Shown piece by piece: positions 28,001-39,378 of a DNA stretch of 64,000 bases (position 1 is its first letter; every line of letters begins with the position of its first letter). Under the pieces are notes generated by a model. It was not told the DNA's origin and did not search any database. It saw only the letters and a list, made by a program, of their open reading frames with translations. Origin of the DNA: Opisthocomus hoazin. Its lineage: Eukaryota > Chordata > Aves > Opisthocomiformes > Opisthocomidae. The stretch covers positions 10,243,216-10,307,215 of the forward strand of contig NC_134433.1 of NCBI RefSeq assembly GCF_030867145.1, written 5' to 3'. The position numbers and the translations under genes are program-made.

Positions 28001-31000
28001 TTGCTTTCCCTCCTGGGCAGCCTTGTGTAAACAGCAGGAACACCCTACAAAGAGTGCCAGTGCAAAGCCACTGCTCTTCATCTGCCCCTAAGCAACAGTC
28101 TCATTCCTGTAACGTATCCAACATTGGGTAAACAAGTTCCACCTACTGATGCCTACAATTTCCATCAGGTGTCTCCCAGAAGGAAACATTATCTCCATCT
28201 GCAGCACCAACAGATTAAAAACCCAAACCACACACAGGACCAACACAGCCACGGTTGGGGGACTTCAAGATACAGCCTTCATTCTGCAACACCACAGCTG
28301 AAAAGAACAACATTTTATGGCCGGTGAGGCAGCCAGGGTATCTTGGAGGCAGCCCCAGGCTGACAACATGCTGCGGAGGCACAGCTCCCACCAATATTCA
28401 GCTCCATTCTAGGATGTGAATTTTCAAGTCCTTACCAACCTTCATGAGCAGGAATCATGAACCTATCCAGGAGCGGTAGTTCACTCCTTGTACTAAATAA
28501 AACATTAGCTGCATAGGGGAAAACAAAACACCGCTGTGACAAGTCCAAGTTTCCCCATGAGGAACTGGCGCTTTCCTGTACTGTTCCAGCTCCTCCTGTG
28601 CAAGAGAAGTCTCATGTCCCATACAGCCTCCCACAAAGTCCTTTTGTGACTCAGAAGACCACCAAGAGTTTCTCAGCAAGGGGCTCATTTCTCAGCTGAG
28701 AGCGATAAAATTCCTGCAAAGTACGCAATGGAGGACAGCACAGGAAGCAAAAGCTGTTTCTGTTCCTAAACAGGCTCAAACCTCAGGGTGCTGTCTCAAA
28801 GACATACTACTAGCCAGCTAGTAGAAAAAAAAAAAAAAAAAATGAGGACCTTCTTACTCCATAAGGTCACCCAGGAAGCGCAAACATACACTCTGAAGTC
28901 CTGGCTGACAGAGAAGGAACCAGCATGGCTTGCAATCAAGGCAGGAGAGACAAGAGGGCACTGAGATCTATATCAACAGCTTTTTAGTCTAGTCTGTGAA
29001 CTACAGAAACTCCATACTGCTAGAGATAATTCTGAGTGGATCAAGATGGACCTCGCCACCTCTAGTCATCAGATCTCAACAGATTCCCTTCTCAGTGCAG
29101 GTTAGCAAATGCTTAAAGCAAAAAAAAAACTCCAGGCACAACAAAAGAGTTTAACTGTAACATCACATATTATTGGACAGCATGTAAGTGCTATGTCTGT
29201 ACAGCCCGCAGAAACACAGGAGCAGAACTGCCACACCTGTGAAAGCTTTGATCCAGCGCTTCACAGTGGTCAAGCACAACAAGGAAAAAGAAATGCTACA
29301 AGAGGGAATTAAAAATCCAACAGCACCTAGAGAAGAACTGGGAGAAGGTGATATCATCCTAACTTAAGCCACGTGTACAACAGGTAGACTGACAAGAAAA
29401 CTATTCCATGGGTTAAAAGTCACCCTAGAAGGTCAAGGACTGAAAATATTTGGAGAAAGAAAGGTTGTTCCATTCAAATACTGAAAGATCAGTATGGCTT
29501 AAGATGGACTTCCTCTCACATTTTTCTGCTAATATTTACATTTCTGAAGAAAACCAAGTGCAGTGATAAAAGCCAGGAGGGGACCAGTTACAAAATAAGG
29601 TGTCCACCTACCAACAGCTTTGGTTCTGCTTTACGCTGCTGCCACCTCGTGGTCTCAGTCTTCCTCACCAAGGCCCAGCACTTGCAATAGTCCAACGACG
29701 AGCAACCAGTCATTAGGTCCGATTCACAAATTACAGAACAAAACAGTAGCAGGAAAAAGAAAAAAGTTTGTCCAAAACTTCAGAGAGCCTCTGGCCATCA
29801 GCAGGTGTACAACAGACCCACCTCTCCCACCTCACTGTTACTCTCCAACCTACTGTTGCTACTTGGTGCGAAGGTGTTCTGCAGTGAGCTGCCATCCCAT
29901 GTGTGAGCAGGAGGACACAAACATCCCTGGACATCATATCAAAACGGTATTTTGTTACAACATGAGGATCATGGGAGGACACGCTTTCTGAGTTGCACTA
30001 CACCAAAGTTACCAGCAAGAAAGGCCCCTAGCACTAAGTCCAGCAGCATGCTGACCAGCCCAAAGCAGCCAGGCCCTAGCTTTATATTCAACCAGACCTG
30101 GTTCTGCTGAGCTTTACACAAGGAAAGGCAGAGCAAAGAACTAGAAGCAATTGCCTTAAGACGGCTCTGGGAAGAAAAGAGGGTTCCCTCTATGGAGGGA
30201 AACTCTTCACCAGGATCCCAAGCGAGAAAGGGCAGCCACAAGCACTTCAGGTCCATCTGTAAAATGAGATTAAAGACTCCGTCCATAATCAAACTTCCAC
30301 AGTGTAACCAGCCAGTAACCGAACCACACTCTTGCATGCGTTATCAGCCCATTGCACAAGGTAAGACATCTTCAATAACTCAGTTGAAATGCAGTAAAAG
30401 CTACCAATCCATGTGGTAACTTGCTATATATATCTCCATATCAATATAAATGCAATTAGAAGTTTTAATTCATCCAGGAGAAACTGCAAAGCTACCGCAG
30501 ATTTTTCAGAAAAAGCTAATGAACCACCAGGCTCGGGTGTCAGTCCTTTAATCACAACTACAGCCAGCTCATCCGGAAGAGTGCAATCCCACACGTGTTC
30601 AAAAGATCACTGTATCACTGGATTTGAACGCAGCCAGATCCTGACAACAAAGAGCCCAGATAAAGGGGAAGAGCACCCTGCCTGTGCACCTACAACACCT
30701 CAACAGGACTTCAAAGCGATGCCCTGAACATCCCCTATCTCTGTTCACATGATTCTATGACAATAAACTATTAGTCCAAAAATATGGGGAGGAAAAAAAA
30801 TTGAAATGTCTCCAACTTCATCATCTTTATGATGAGGGTGATTTGAGCTGATAGAAACATGCACCCTCATCTCTGCACAATTACAAGGCAATTAGCAAGC
30901 CACAGATGGAGTTCTTACTCTACCCAGCACCCAGCTAGAATGGTTAGTGCTTGCTCATGTGCTAGAGGCAGCCAATTACAAAATCATGATAAAACACCTC

Positions 31001-34000
31001 TTGAAGACTATTTTTCAACAGGAGTTTTTAACTCCTGCTTAAAATCCTAATTTCTCAGAAGAGAGAACAAGTGTAGATTTCCCATCTAAAAAATTCTGCT
31101 TCATTGTGTCTAATGTTGTCCATTTCCACAAGTCATCAAAAAAGGAGAAACATTTATAATAATATAAATATGAATCAGTTTAGGTAACAGGTTGCAATGA
31201 TTGAGATGCACCATTTACAGAGGAACAGGCCATAAGGACAGAGCCATCTGTACCATTCTTTTCAATAAGCTTTCTTTTGACACCAGATACTGATACATAC
31301 ATTTCCCTTAAAAAGAGCTTCCAGACAGGGCTGCATTCCACCTGCTCACAGAAATACTTTAATAAATACCAGCTTGCACACAAATATAACTTACATTGCA
31401 AACACAGGTCATGGTAATCAGGAAACCCCACTCACATGGAGAAAGCAGCAATGAGCTGGAAGGTTTGAGTACAAAGATGAACCTCAATTAGGGGTGAACA
31501 GATCCTGTACTTTTGAGGAAACAACTGTACCACAAAGGCATGAATTCCAAAGGGGAACAAAGCAATCAACTTAACTAGAAGGAATGTCTGTATATACTGA
31601 AAATTGTAACCAGGTTAAATATTCTAATAAGTCAGCAGTTATAAGAGCCCCAAACCTGATAAAATGTCTCCCAATTCACTCTTAAAAAGCAATAATATAA
31701 TGTCCTGTCCACAGTAAAACCTGGGAAACAGTACACTGAACAGCAGCCACGTGGTCCTCTCAAAGCCTGCAGGTCTGAAAACACACCATAGGCCTCTCCT
31801 CTCCATCACTATCATTTCTCCAAATTGCATTCTCCTGCTGTGAATCCTCAGCTCCATGCAGAGCAGGTGAGTACGGCACGAGGCAGGTGCTGTGACCCTG
31901 CACAGCTTCAGCAGCTGTAGAGCTGCAATCAGTTGCAGCAGCCGCAAAAGGTTTTGCTGCCCCAGCCCACCCTCATCCACTAAGGAGCTCATTAGTTGTG
32001 CTGATGTTTTATTAGGAATCCCTACACTACTTTTGGTGGTTTATTTAGCAAATGGAGCATACGCTGCCCTTTGGTATCTCTCCTCTTCTCTGCATTCATT
32101 TAAGTCAGTATTAAGTTAATGTGCTTTCGACATAGATATCAGTGCTCTCTAAACAGCCGAAGGTTCATTTACCAAAACAGTTAGTTCCATGGAGATCAAC
32201 GAGCTGAAAGGGCAAGCAAAACCTTATTAATTTCTCTTGAAGTACCACATCTTTTCAGCCTGAGCTCCTCAACTCCTATCCATGCAGCTGTAATCAGCAG
32301 AAGAAAATTAAAGAGTTAGAACCAAGGCTAGGAGCAAGGGATATAACCTACTCTTCCACAGCACACTCCATTGCTGCCTGTGAGCTAGTGAGTGCCAGGG
32401 GCCAGCATGTAAGTGGAACTAAAGCAGCCCAATCAAGTACTTTGAGAGGCTGCAAAGCACACCCTCAACATTAAATTGAACAAACACAGGTGTTCCCCTA
32501 TATGCCTCAAAATTGCCTAGACAGAGAGAGCATCTTCAAGTAGTCATCAATATCCATGCATAAATGTGTCATAAAAAAAAATATCAAGGAGGCACACAAA
32601 AAGAGCAGCTTGTAAAAGAGGAAGGTATCAGAGGCAATAGGCACCTCTATCTTCTCATGGGCACCACTGCTCACAGACTTGTACCTGTGAAAGTCAGACA
32701 CCTTTAGTTTTACTGTCTCTAGAAAGCTGGAAGTAAAGCAATCAGCAGCCTCCACTCCCCTACTAAAGGAGACAGTACCTTACTGCCTGCACTTGACTTA
32801 TCCACACCTGCCCAAAGACAGCTATATCAGGACAGCAATTTGCTTTATGTGCTTTGATTCACGCACCATAGTAAGAGCTGTTAGACCTGCCCTAATAATG
32901 TGAAATAGTGTCCTTAGAGTCAAATCAGACTTGTGTCCTTAGAGTCAAATCAGACTTGTGCTCCAGAAGAGCTAAAAAAGTAGCAGTCACATCCTTAAAC
33001 ACAGAGTTAAACCAAGCTGCAGAAGTTACCTTCCCTGCTAGGAGTTACAATGGTATCGGTATGCTCACTGGATTCTGGTAGATCACAGGAAAAAAAAATA
33101 CTGAATGAAAGGATTCTGCAGTGCAGCACTTCAGTCCCTTGGCCGCCATATTTTAGCGGCAAAAATAATAGCGGAAGATGTCTGGTGTGGAAATGGACCC
33201 TTCAGGAATCGTGATAAAATATTGATTTAGTAGGTAGTTTACTCCTGTGAAATTCTTGGTCTTGATCTCCACCTCTGCTCTGACAACTCATTTAACTTTA
33301 TTAAAAACATAAGCATTGATTTTCCCCACTCATTACAGGCCAGTGGATTTATCTGTCTTAGTGAATGAATTCATCCAGCCTCCTACTCCAAGTGGAGCGA
33401 AGGCCTGCAGCAAAGCAATAGCTACAAGCTGTCACCAAAGTAGCAGCATCAAGAATTTCTTGCACTTCTGACTCATCTGACCTGGAAGTTAAACTTTTGC
33501 TACAGCACTCAATACAGGCAAAAGCCCAAACAGATCAAGGAATGAAAGGCATTTCCTATTTTCTGAAGCAACCAGTGCTCTCCAGCCTATGCATTCATCA
33601 CAGTGCATGAGCTGCAATTAAAAGCCTTCACATTTCTGATTATGTGCCCATTACAAACTCAAGCAATGCACTGGAAGGACATATACATTACCATGGGATT
33701 GGAGTCTGCAATCAGGTCACGCAGAGAATCCAGAAATCCTTGGTCCTCCACCATCTGGGCATTGATGTCATGCAGCTTTGCCACACAGACAGCTGCAGTC
33801 TTTCGCACATAAGGGTCTTCATCCTTCAGACACTTGCGAAGAGGCTCACACAAATACTCGGTGATCTTGTCCACCCTGATGCATCCCATTGTACGGACAG
33901 CCAGAGCACGGATGAGAGGGTTTGGGTCTTCACAGTCCTGCAAGTGGACAGAACTTGCAGTAAACAAATCTGCACCACTAGCAACCGATATCTGCCCTGC

Positions 34001-37000
34001 AGCCAGACTCAGGCTGTTCTCATTTCAAACAAAAAGCATTTTCTCTGATTACATGCTAAAAAAGGCAGTTATTTCAGATCAGGGACAAAAGATGGAACTT
34101 GCTGGATCACGGAAACATTCTACACCATCTCAAGACGTTTTCAGGCTACAATAGCCTGTAAAATTGTGATCTCAGTGTCCCTTGGTTCTCCCAGGCAAAG
34201 CTTCTTTCAATATGATCTAGCAGCTACAGCTAAGCTCGAGGGGCAGCTCCCACCACCCAAAAGCTAGCCACAAGCATCTTTCAGACAAAATGATAAACTG
34301 TTTTCCAGCCTTACTGGTTTAAAAAAGAACGTAATAGGAAAAGTCAACAACTAAACACAATGCAACAGTCATCGAGGGCTATTTCTCACAGGCCATCAGT
34401 TCTAGACACAAGCATCCCTCGGGTTTGCAACATACGAAGCACTAAGCAAAGGCTAGTCTAGAGGTGCTTTTCTGATGAGTGAAAAAAGCAGAAGGGCATA
34501 TAATACTTCATACTTCGAACCTACGTAATTTTCCATACATCCAATCCATCTGCATGTGAGCAACACTCCTCCAAAAATCAGCCTATAAAAGGATAGATGC
34601 AGAATGGCCTACAAAAGCATAAGGTACATTTACCTTTCACTGTTTAAATTTCCTACAGCCGAAAAAACACCCAAATGCATCACTTGAGGCACACAAGAGA
34701 AGTGACATCTCTACCAGCGCATTCAACACCTTGAACTGTGAACTGCGTGTGAGGCGCTGAGCTAGCGCAGACTAGTGTCAACACCTTCTCCTTACAACAC
34801 TTGTCCCTCAACTTGCCAACAGGGACATCAGGCATGTCCTTGCATGGAAAAGCATGAAGCTGGAAAACACCATGTTTGTTTGCTAGTCCATTCTAACAGA
34901 GTTACACTTTAGAGATACGACAGACAACAATGTTATTTCCAGAGAGGAAGGTAAGGACATTTTCTCTGGCCAGGAGAGCAGACCCGCTCTCAGCCCAGGT
35001 CCTCTCAACCTCTTTCAGCATCAAGCACCATGCTTAGAAACTTAAAAACATGGTCAGATTCCACTGTGTCTCAGACTTTATAATGGTCCAGGAGGAGTCT
35101 CAAACTTTCTCTAAGCACTTTTTTAACTTACATAACATGGGACTAAAATAACATTTCCTAGATAAGGAGAGGCAACTTGACAACAGAATTAAAGACAACA
35201 CAGCGATCAGGCTGTTATTTTTCCAGTGAATCATCTTTCAGTTTCACCAGAGATAAAGTTTTTCCACACAGAGCACAGCAGAAACATTCAAACAAGAAGT
35301 AGATATCTATATGACAGAGATACTCTTCCAAGGCTGGAAGATGAAAAATATAAATTCTGTTATCCAATACCAGAAGTTGGTAATCATGATTAGTAAAATG
35401 ACAGAAGCAGCTTTTGCTGGAGCAGGGTGTCTCATAACCACTCACAGGGGTGCTTACGTCTTCTCCTCTGCAATAACTAGAAACAGCAAGTGAGACAGAG
35501 GACCCAGACCTGCTGGGATTCAGCATGCCAACTCCTTATTTTCTGCTCCTCTACAAGCACCCCCAGCCAAGAGAATGAAGTACAAAAGAAGAGATAAACA
35601 ACAGCTCACAAAGGCTAACGGACAAAGGAGACGTGGTGACAGCCGCTGCACTCAACCATTTTCTGGTGAGCCGTGGGAGCAAGTTACCTTCACAAAGCTG
35701 TTGACAGCCATAATGGCCATATCTGGCTGACTTTTGGCGTAGTTCATCAGGTACAGGTAGACCAGCTTCTTCAACTCCAAGTTGTCAGTCTGCATGCAGT
35801 TCACAACATCAGGAAAGAGTGAGCTGGATAGACAACAGTAAGCAAGAACAGAGAAAAATCAATGAGATTACATGGTATGCAAAGGGACAGTAACAATATC
35901 CAGGAAGCCAGGAAAATTGGAGTTCCACTCTACCTGCCCTGCTGTCTAATGAGAGGTCAGCTTCTCTCCCAAAACAGTCTGCAATGGCTTTTATAATAGC
36001 TTTATCATTTAAACTCTTCTAGGGCTTTAACATCTGTCGGTTCGGGAACAGGTGAAAGCTAATGCCATTTCCTAAACGGGTTTTAACTGGGGAGTTCACC
36101 GAATGAGAAGACTCTACCATGCTCTCCCTGGAGCTGGTCCCACAAGAAAAAAGCTGCTTAAAAACGTTCTGGTAATGCAGGACATTTACAAAGAACCTGC
36201 CAAATTTCAGACCAGTAAACTCCACAGCTATTAGGAGCTTAAACACTGACAAGCTGCGTTTCACTCCTATATCAAGCAGCAATCTGTGAACAGCACTGCA
36301 GAAGAACACAGGCAGTTACACGAGGGTATCTGCAGCTCTCAGGTATGCTGTAGAGATCTAAAGGTGAAGGGCAACTGCTGTTGGCCAAAAGGATTATTTT
36401 TAGTTCCTTCCAGTTTATCTGTTCCTTCGTTCTCCAGTGAAGTCATGATGCTAAATTTGCAACCTTACATTAATTTCCGTGGCAACAGACCACACTGCTG
36501 TGAATCCAGGACTACTGTGACTTTATGGTGGACTCCACTAACAGGAGAAGCTGGAAGGGAGAAAGCACTCACTTAAGCAAGTTTTTCTGGTTGCCTCAGA
36601 CAGAAAAAAAGTACTGGGGACTATGTTGCAGGAGATAAACGCCTGTGTCCTTCAGTCGCTAAGAGGCAAAGGTTCAGTTCAAAAACCACCCATTTTAAAG
36701 TGCAGCTTACATCTATGCTATGACAAGTAAGGCTAAGAAAAACACTTGGAATTACCTTTCTAACACTAAAACCCAGGCTAGCAAGCAGTGAGAAAGCATC
36801 ATCTAAAGTGACATAAAATAGTTGAATTCTGGATGAGTTTTTAAATAAAAAGGGCTAATAGGCATTTAGCTAAACCCACGCTGAAAACAATTGTTTCTTT
36901 TGCTTCCAGCAGCAGGAAGGAGCTTGAGAAACCTGTGACTCAGGCACGGCATAGGCAAGGACACAGCCAGCCTCACGACCCAGCCGAGATGACAAACTCG

Positions 37001-39357
37001 CAGCTGCTTCACGGAGATGTGTGCCACTACACCCGACCGAGTCCCAGGAGAACCAGAGCTGCTACAGGTGAAAGAAAAGTTGTTTTTACCTGACGTCCTT
37101 CCCCACAGTCATGGCTGCAATAACCTTCTTTACAGCTTCTTTCCTCTTCTCTTTCTTTTCATTATTAAGTTCAGCCTTCAGTTCAAAAATCTCTCCTGGC
37201 AGAAGACAAAACAGATTGAGCTTCTTGGGAGAGGAAAAGGGTCAGGCTTCGGGGATAGCTGCGAAGTGACTTTTTTACTTTCCCAGACCATTGTTCCCAT
37301 AAAATTGGCACAGCAACATGTGGAAGCTGCCAGATGTTACAGGGAACGTGGTTCACCGAGAGGCAAAGCTGTGACACTCAGAGAATGATACGGGCTATAA
37401 CTTGCTAATGAAAAAGCAGTTAACAAGCACCACGCTGCATGTTGCAGCTCTCCCACTTCCAGAACGTGAAACCACATCACTGCAGTGTCTGTTTCTCAGA
37501 GGCAACCATTACATAACCAGGATGAAAAGATATTTGGAGACACCAAATTAGTGCCTGCAAGAAAAAAATAAAACCTAACTTAGCTAGGAATTTTGCCCAG
37601 ACTTTTTAACTTCTGCTCATCATCGCCTGCTTCCTGTGAATGCAATGAGAAAACAGCCAACTGCAGTGTAGCTCAAATGCCATGATACACAGCAGCAGAA
37701 ACAGGAAAGCACAAACTCTTTTAGTCCAGTGGAATAAATTCCTTCTGAGCTAGAAAGACAGAGCTACTACTAACAAAAGTAGCAAGTAACACAGCTTCCC
37801 TGGATTCTGAGGTTGCCGAAGCAGCCTCTTCCACAACACCACTTCTTCCAGATATTACTGCATGGAAAGTCAGTTCAGGCTGGGTCACTGCAGTGGCAAA
37901 GCAAGTTTGTAAAATACAGCAACACGTGCAAAAGACAACTTCTCATGCTTGTTCCAGACAGAGCAAGCTGTGTGAGAAGGACAATGCTCCTGACTGACAG
38001 ACAGCTTTCCCCAGGAAGGACAACGAGCGGTATTCCCCCTGGAAGCCACAGGCTGAGGGCACATTACAAAACTCAAAATAGCTCCGACAAAAAGACATTC
38101 TAGCCCCTAACCTTTGACTCCTACACACCAACGACATTTTGTCAGACCAGCAACATTAATTACTGAAGACCCTGACACAAAAAGACTTAACAGGTGCTTC
38201 GAAAAAGAAGAGAAGTTACTGTCTGAAGAACGCAGTGCAGTGACCACTCGTCACACCTCCTGCCTGGGAAAGTGATGCTCGCGTTGCTCACACTGCGATG
38301 GTGCCCGGCGCAGAGCTGAGCCAGCAGCAGTGTGCTCAGCAGAGCTCAGACAGTGCGGGCTGGCCTCTCGCAGCCTCCCAGAGAAATGTGCCTGATACTT
38401 TGGGACTGAACTTACACGTAGAGTAGCTCCTTAGAAAGATGAAAGCTGCATTTGCTTAGTTTATGAGCTTATTCTGAAGCTTAATGAAACACAAATAGAT
38501 CAACGCTGTAGTTTTTTCACTAGCAAGCATTCAGCAGAAACATTCAGTCATTCTGAAAAGCAGAGGTTAGTGCAAACCATTTCCCACATCCACTGGAGAA
38601 AGATGAGCAACACCAGGCCTAAAGTGCAGCCAGCAAGAGTTGGGAAAAACACTACTTTAAGAATAGGTTGGGGAGGAGAAAGAGAGAAAAAAAAAAAAAT
38701 CTGTCCGGGACAGTTTCAGCAGAACAAGTCCTCCGCTGAAGCAGATGAATGGGTAAAGTGTTCCCAAAGATCCTTTCCCACCTTCTCATTTTCAATGGCA
38801 GCAGTCTGTCCTGAGGTGAGGTGACCATCACACCTACAGTAAAGCCAAGGGAAAGTCAAACAGAGCCCTACAGCTTTGAAGGAAGCAGCAATAGGAAATT
38901 CCATTATCTTCGCAACAGCTTGATGCAGAGATACACACTTACACCTTCAATATTCAATGTCTCTCCATCAACTTAATCCTGTGATGCCCAACAAAGCAAC
39001 CGTCCTCAGTCTTGAACTTGTTACTCCATAACTAGAGCTTTGTCTCTGACCAGATCTGCGCTCACATCCCAATGTTTTGTTCTCTAATCTTTGGAAAAGC
39101 AGAAATTTGGGTCATTCTGTATATCACAAAACCGTAACATACATCAGTTTTGTCTTTTGTCACCATGTGACCTACTTCGGAAGTTTCTCCCTGGATGATT
39201 AAGACAAGAAACAGGGACAGAGCTAACAGAAAAGCACAAGTTCTTCTGCACACAGTCAAAAAAGCTGTGTAAAAATAGCCACCCACCACCTCCGATCCAC
39301 CGCACCAGCTTAACACTAACCTTTTTTATTGGTCGTGAAGTATTTGGAGTCCGTCAT
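852..39357 (-). CDS. AP2B1: AP-2 complex subunit beta (beta2-adaptin), 13 coding exons, C-terminus outside window
   Basis: Large subunit of the AP-2 adaptor, which links cargo and PIP2 at the plasma membrane to clathrin during endocytosis. Coding parts, in transcript order, are 39357-39321, 37195-37090, 35823-35688, 33937-33692, 21255-21065, 18967-18746, 17861-17741, 15737-15642, 10676-10561, 9435-9270, 8754-8656, 5738-5479 and 1044-852. They join in frame to 663 codons starting MTDSKYF. The helical-solenoid trunk fills residues 1 to about 590, and the hinge contains the clathrin box LLNLD at 631-635. The trunk reads as AP2B1 rather than its paralogue AP1B1 as far as I can recall the two. Every junction keeps phase and uses GT-AG except one GC donor (after residue 385). 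The start codon has A at -3. The end of the hinge and the appendage lie beyond position 1. No frameshift or stop was seen. Confidence 0.96.
1045..5478 (-). other. AP2B1 intron, no recognised feature
   Basis: Unique-looking intronic DNA of about 4.4 kb. It has a short G-rich run near 1804 and an antisense open frame at 4915-5397 that resembles no family I know. No repeat family was recognised. Confidence 0.65.
5479..5738 (-). CDS. AP2B1: AP2B1 exon, residues 513-599 (end of trunk)
   Basis: This exon encodes [18 protein letters not shown] through [10 protein letters not shown], the last trunk helices and the start of the flexible hinge. The acceptor is TGTCTCAG and the donor GGAAG|GTAAGC. It is 260 nt. 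Confidence 0.95.
5739..8655 (-). other. AP2B1 intron, no recognised feature
   Basis: About 2.9 kb of intron between the residue 480-512 and 513-599 exons. I saw no repeat, RNA gene or conserved motif. Confidence 0.6.
8656..8754 (-). CDS. AP2B1: AP2B1 exon, residues 480-512
   Basis: This exon encodes [18 protein letters not shown] through VLSLATQ in 33 codons, phase 0 at both ends. The acceptor is TTCTTAG and the donor ACGCAG|GTAAGC. Confidence 0.94.
8755..9269 (-). other. Short AP2B1 intron, nothing recognised
   Basis: A 515-bp intron with normal GT-AG ends and no repeat. Confidence 0.7.
9270..9435 (-). CDS. AP2B1: AP2B1 exon, residues 424-479
   Basis: This exon encodes [18 protein letters not shown] through [10 protein letters not shown]. 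The acceptor is GAATCAG and the donor ACTCAG|GTAAAA. It is 166 nt. Confidence 0.94.
9436..10560 (-). other. AP2B1 intron, nothing recognised
   Basis: A 1.1-kb intron. Several short open frames are present but none resembles a protein family. Confidence 0.65.
10561..10676 (-). CDS. AP2B1: AP2B1 exon, residues 386-424
   Basis: This exon encodes [18 protein letters not shown] through FRKYPNK. The acceptor is TCTTTCCAG. The donor is AACAA|GTACGT, chosen because the next exon starts G-TAT-GAA and other joins create a stop. A CR1 fragment begins about 90 nt before the acceptor in the preceding intron. Confidence 0.93.
10768..10977 (+). mobile_element. CR1 LINE 3'-end fragment
   Basis: The stretch has the usual CR1 3' landmarks: GGTGGTGAAACACTGG, GGTTGCCCAGAGAAG, GGTCCCTTCCAACCC and the terminal ATTCTATGATTCT. 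It is 5'-truncated to about 210 bp, as most avian CR1 copies are. It lies about 90 bp from an AP2B1 splice acceptor, in the opposite orientation to the gene. Confidence 0.9.
15435..15525 (-). mobile_element. CR1 LINE 3'-end fragment (short)
   Basis: Minus-strand CR1 tail. The plus strand begins CAGAATCATAAAGGTTGGAA and continues through GACCTCTAAGATCAT and AAGTCCAACC. Only about 90 bp remain. It resembles the copies at 51401 and 60663. Confidence 0.8.
15642..15737 (-). CDS. AP2B1: AP2B1 exon, residues 354-385, with GC splice donor
   Basis: This exon encodes [16 protein letters not shown] through RCAIKVE in exactly 32 codons. The acceptor is TCTGCAG. The donor reads GAG|GCAAGTA, a textbook GC donor. 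The only nearby GT (five bases on) would break the frame into the next exon, which starts QSAERC. Confidence 0.93.
15738..17740 (-). other. AP2B1 intron with A20 homopolymer
   Basis: A 2-kb intron with an uninterrupted run of 20 A at 16990-17009, followed directly by GCGCGC. I could not recognise a retroposed body beside the run. No other feature was seen. Confidence 0.65.
16990..17009 (+). repeat. Poly(A) run, 20 A
   Basis: An uninterrupted homopolymer, probably length-variable. It could be the remains of a retroposon tail, but no target-site duplication was evident. Confidence 0.9.
17741..17861 (-). CDS. AP2B1: AP2B1 exon, residues 313-353
   Basis: This exon encodes [18 protein letters not shown] through [10 protein letters not shown]. 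The acceptor is TCCCTCCAG and the donor CCCAG|GTCAGC. It is 121 nt, ending in phase 0. Confidence 0.94.
17862..18745 (-). other. AP2B1 intron, nothing recognised
   Basis: An 884-bp intron with consensus ends and no repeat seen. Confidence 0.65.
18746..18967 (-). CDS. AP2B1: AP2B1 exon, residues 239-313
   Basis: This exon encodes [18 protein letters not shown] through NINLIVQK. The acceptor is TGTCTCCAG and the donor AAAAG|GTAAAG. It is 222 nt and completes the split codons Ser239 and Arg313 with its neighbours. Confidence 0.95.
18968..21064 (-). other. AP2B1 intron with A14 run
   Basis: A 2.1-kb intron with a run of 14 A at 20171-20184. I saw no repeat family or conserved block. Confidence 0.6.
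21065..21255 (-). CDS. AP2B1: AP2B1 exon, residues 176-239
   Basis: This exon encodes [18 protein letters not shown] through [11 protein letters not shown]. The acceptor is TTCTGCCAG and the donor CAGAG|GTATGG. It is 191 nt, entering in phase 0 and leaving in phase 2. Confidence 0.95.
22568..23041 (-). other. Unexplained 157-codon open frame inside AP2B1 intron
   Basis: An AT-rich open frame of 157 codons on the AP2B1 strand. It is unusually long for AT-rich DNA, where stops should be frequent. The deduced peptide looks like amphipathic and hydrophobic helices with several cysteines (for example [13 protein letters not shown] and [12 protein letters not shown]). An acceptor-like CTATTCAG ends at 22985 and a donor-like CGG|GTATGA follows 22574. 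These delimit a 411-bp segment with phase 0 at both ends, the same phase as the host intron. I do not recognise the protein. It may be a cassette exon, a fragment of another gene carried here, part of an old element, or chance. Confidence 0.35.
27161..27250 (-). mobile_element. CR1 LINE 3'-end fragment (short)
   Basis: The plus strand reads TAGAATGACAGAATGGTAGG then GGTTGGAAGGGACCTCTGTG and CTAGTCCAACCCCCCTGC. This is the reverse complement of an avian CR1 3' end, about 90 bp. Confidence 0.88.
28825..28842 (+). repeat. Poly(A) run, 18 A
   Basis: A homopolymer in the AP2B1 intron. No attached element was recognised. Confidence 0.9.
32908..32957 (+). repeat. Perfect 25-bp tandem duplication
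   Basis: Two adjacent identical 25-bp units (32908-32932 and 32933-32957), each containing CCTTAGAGTCAAATCAGACT. The lack of divergence suggests a recent replication-slippage event. Confidence 0.95.
33692..33937 (-). CDS. AP2B1: AP2B1 exon, residues 94-175
   Basis: This exon encodes [18 protein letters not shown] through LIADSNPM, the most conserved part of the beta trunk. The acceptor is CACTTGCAG and the donor ATG|GTAATG. It is 246 nt, phase 0 at both ends. The following intron, about 12.4 kb, is the longest in the window. Confidence 0.95.
33938..35687 (-). other. AP2B1 intron, nothing recognised
   Basis: A 1.75-kb intron of ordinary composition. Confidence 0.65.
35688..35823 (-). CDS. 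AP2B1: AP2B1 exon, residues 48-93
   Basis: This exon encodes [20 protein letters not shown] through AVNSFVK, classical adaptin HEAT-like helices. The acceptor is CTATCCAG and the donor GTGAAG|GTAACT. It is 136 nt long and ends on a codon boundary. Confidence 0.94.
35824..37089 (-). other. AP2B1 intron, nothing recognised
   Basis: A 1.27-kb intron of ordinary composition with consensus ends. Confidence 0.65.
37090..37195 (-). CDS. AP2B1: AP2B1 exon, residues 13-48
   Basis: This exon begins [10 protein letters not shown] after TCTGCCAG and ends in ...MTVGKDVS with donor CAG|GTAAAA. It is the N-terminal basic helix region of the beta trunk. Its 106 nt run from phase 1 to phase 2, matching both neighbours. 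Confidence 0.93.
37196..39320 (-). other. AP2B1 intron, nothing recognised
   Basis: A 2.1-kb intron with a short A-run near 38686. No repeat family was recognised. Confidence 0.6.
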
Positions 39358-39378
39358 GGTTCCAGTTCCTTAAAACAC
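39321..39378 (-). CDS. AP2B1: AP2B1 first coding exon (21 nt 5' UTR plus residues 1-12)
   Basis: The acceptor lies at 39379-39380. The exon begins with 21 untranslated bases and the ATG is at 39357-39355 in an ACC-ATG context. It encodes [12 protein letters not shown] plus the first base of Gly13. The donor is AAAAAG|GTTAGT. Confidence 0.93.

Larger units (their letters stand above)
21256..33691 (-). other. Largest AP2B1 intron (12.4 kb), phase 0
   Basis: It contains an open exon-like segment at 22574-22984, a short CR1 piece at 27161-27250, an A18 run at 28825-28842, a small purine repeat around 25717-25747 and a 25-bp tandem duplication at 32908-32957. The rest, including 23,050-27,100 and 27,300-32,900, shows nothing I can name. 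Confidence 0.7.
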
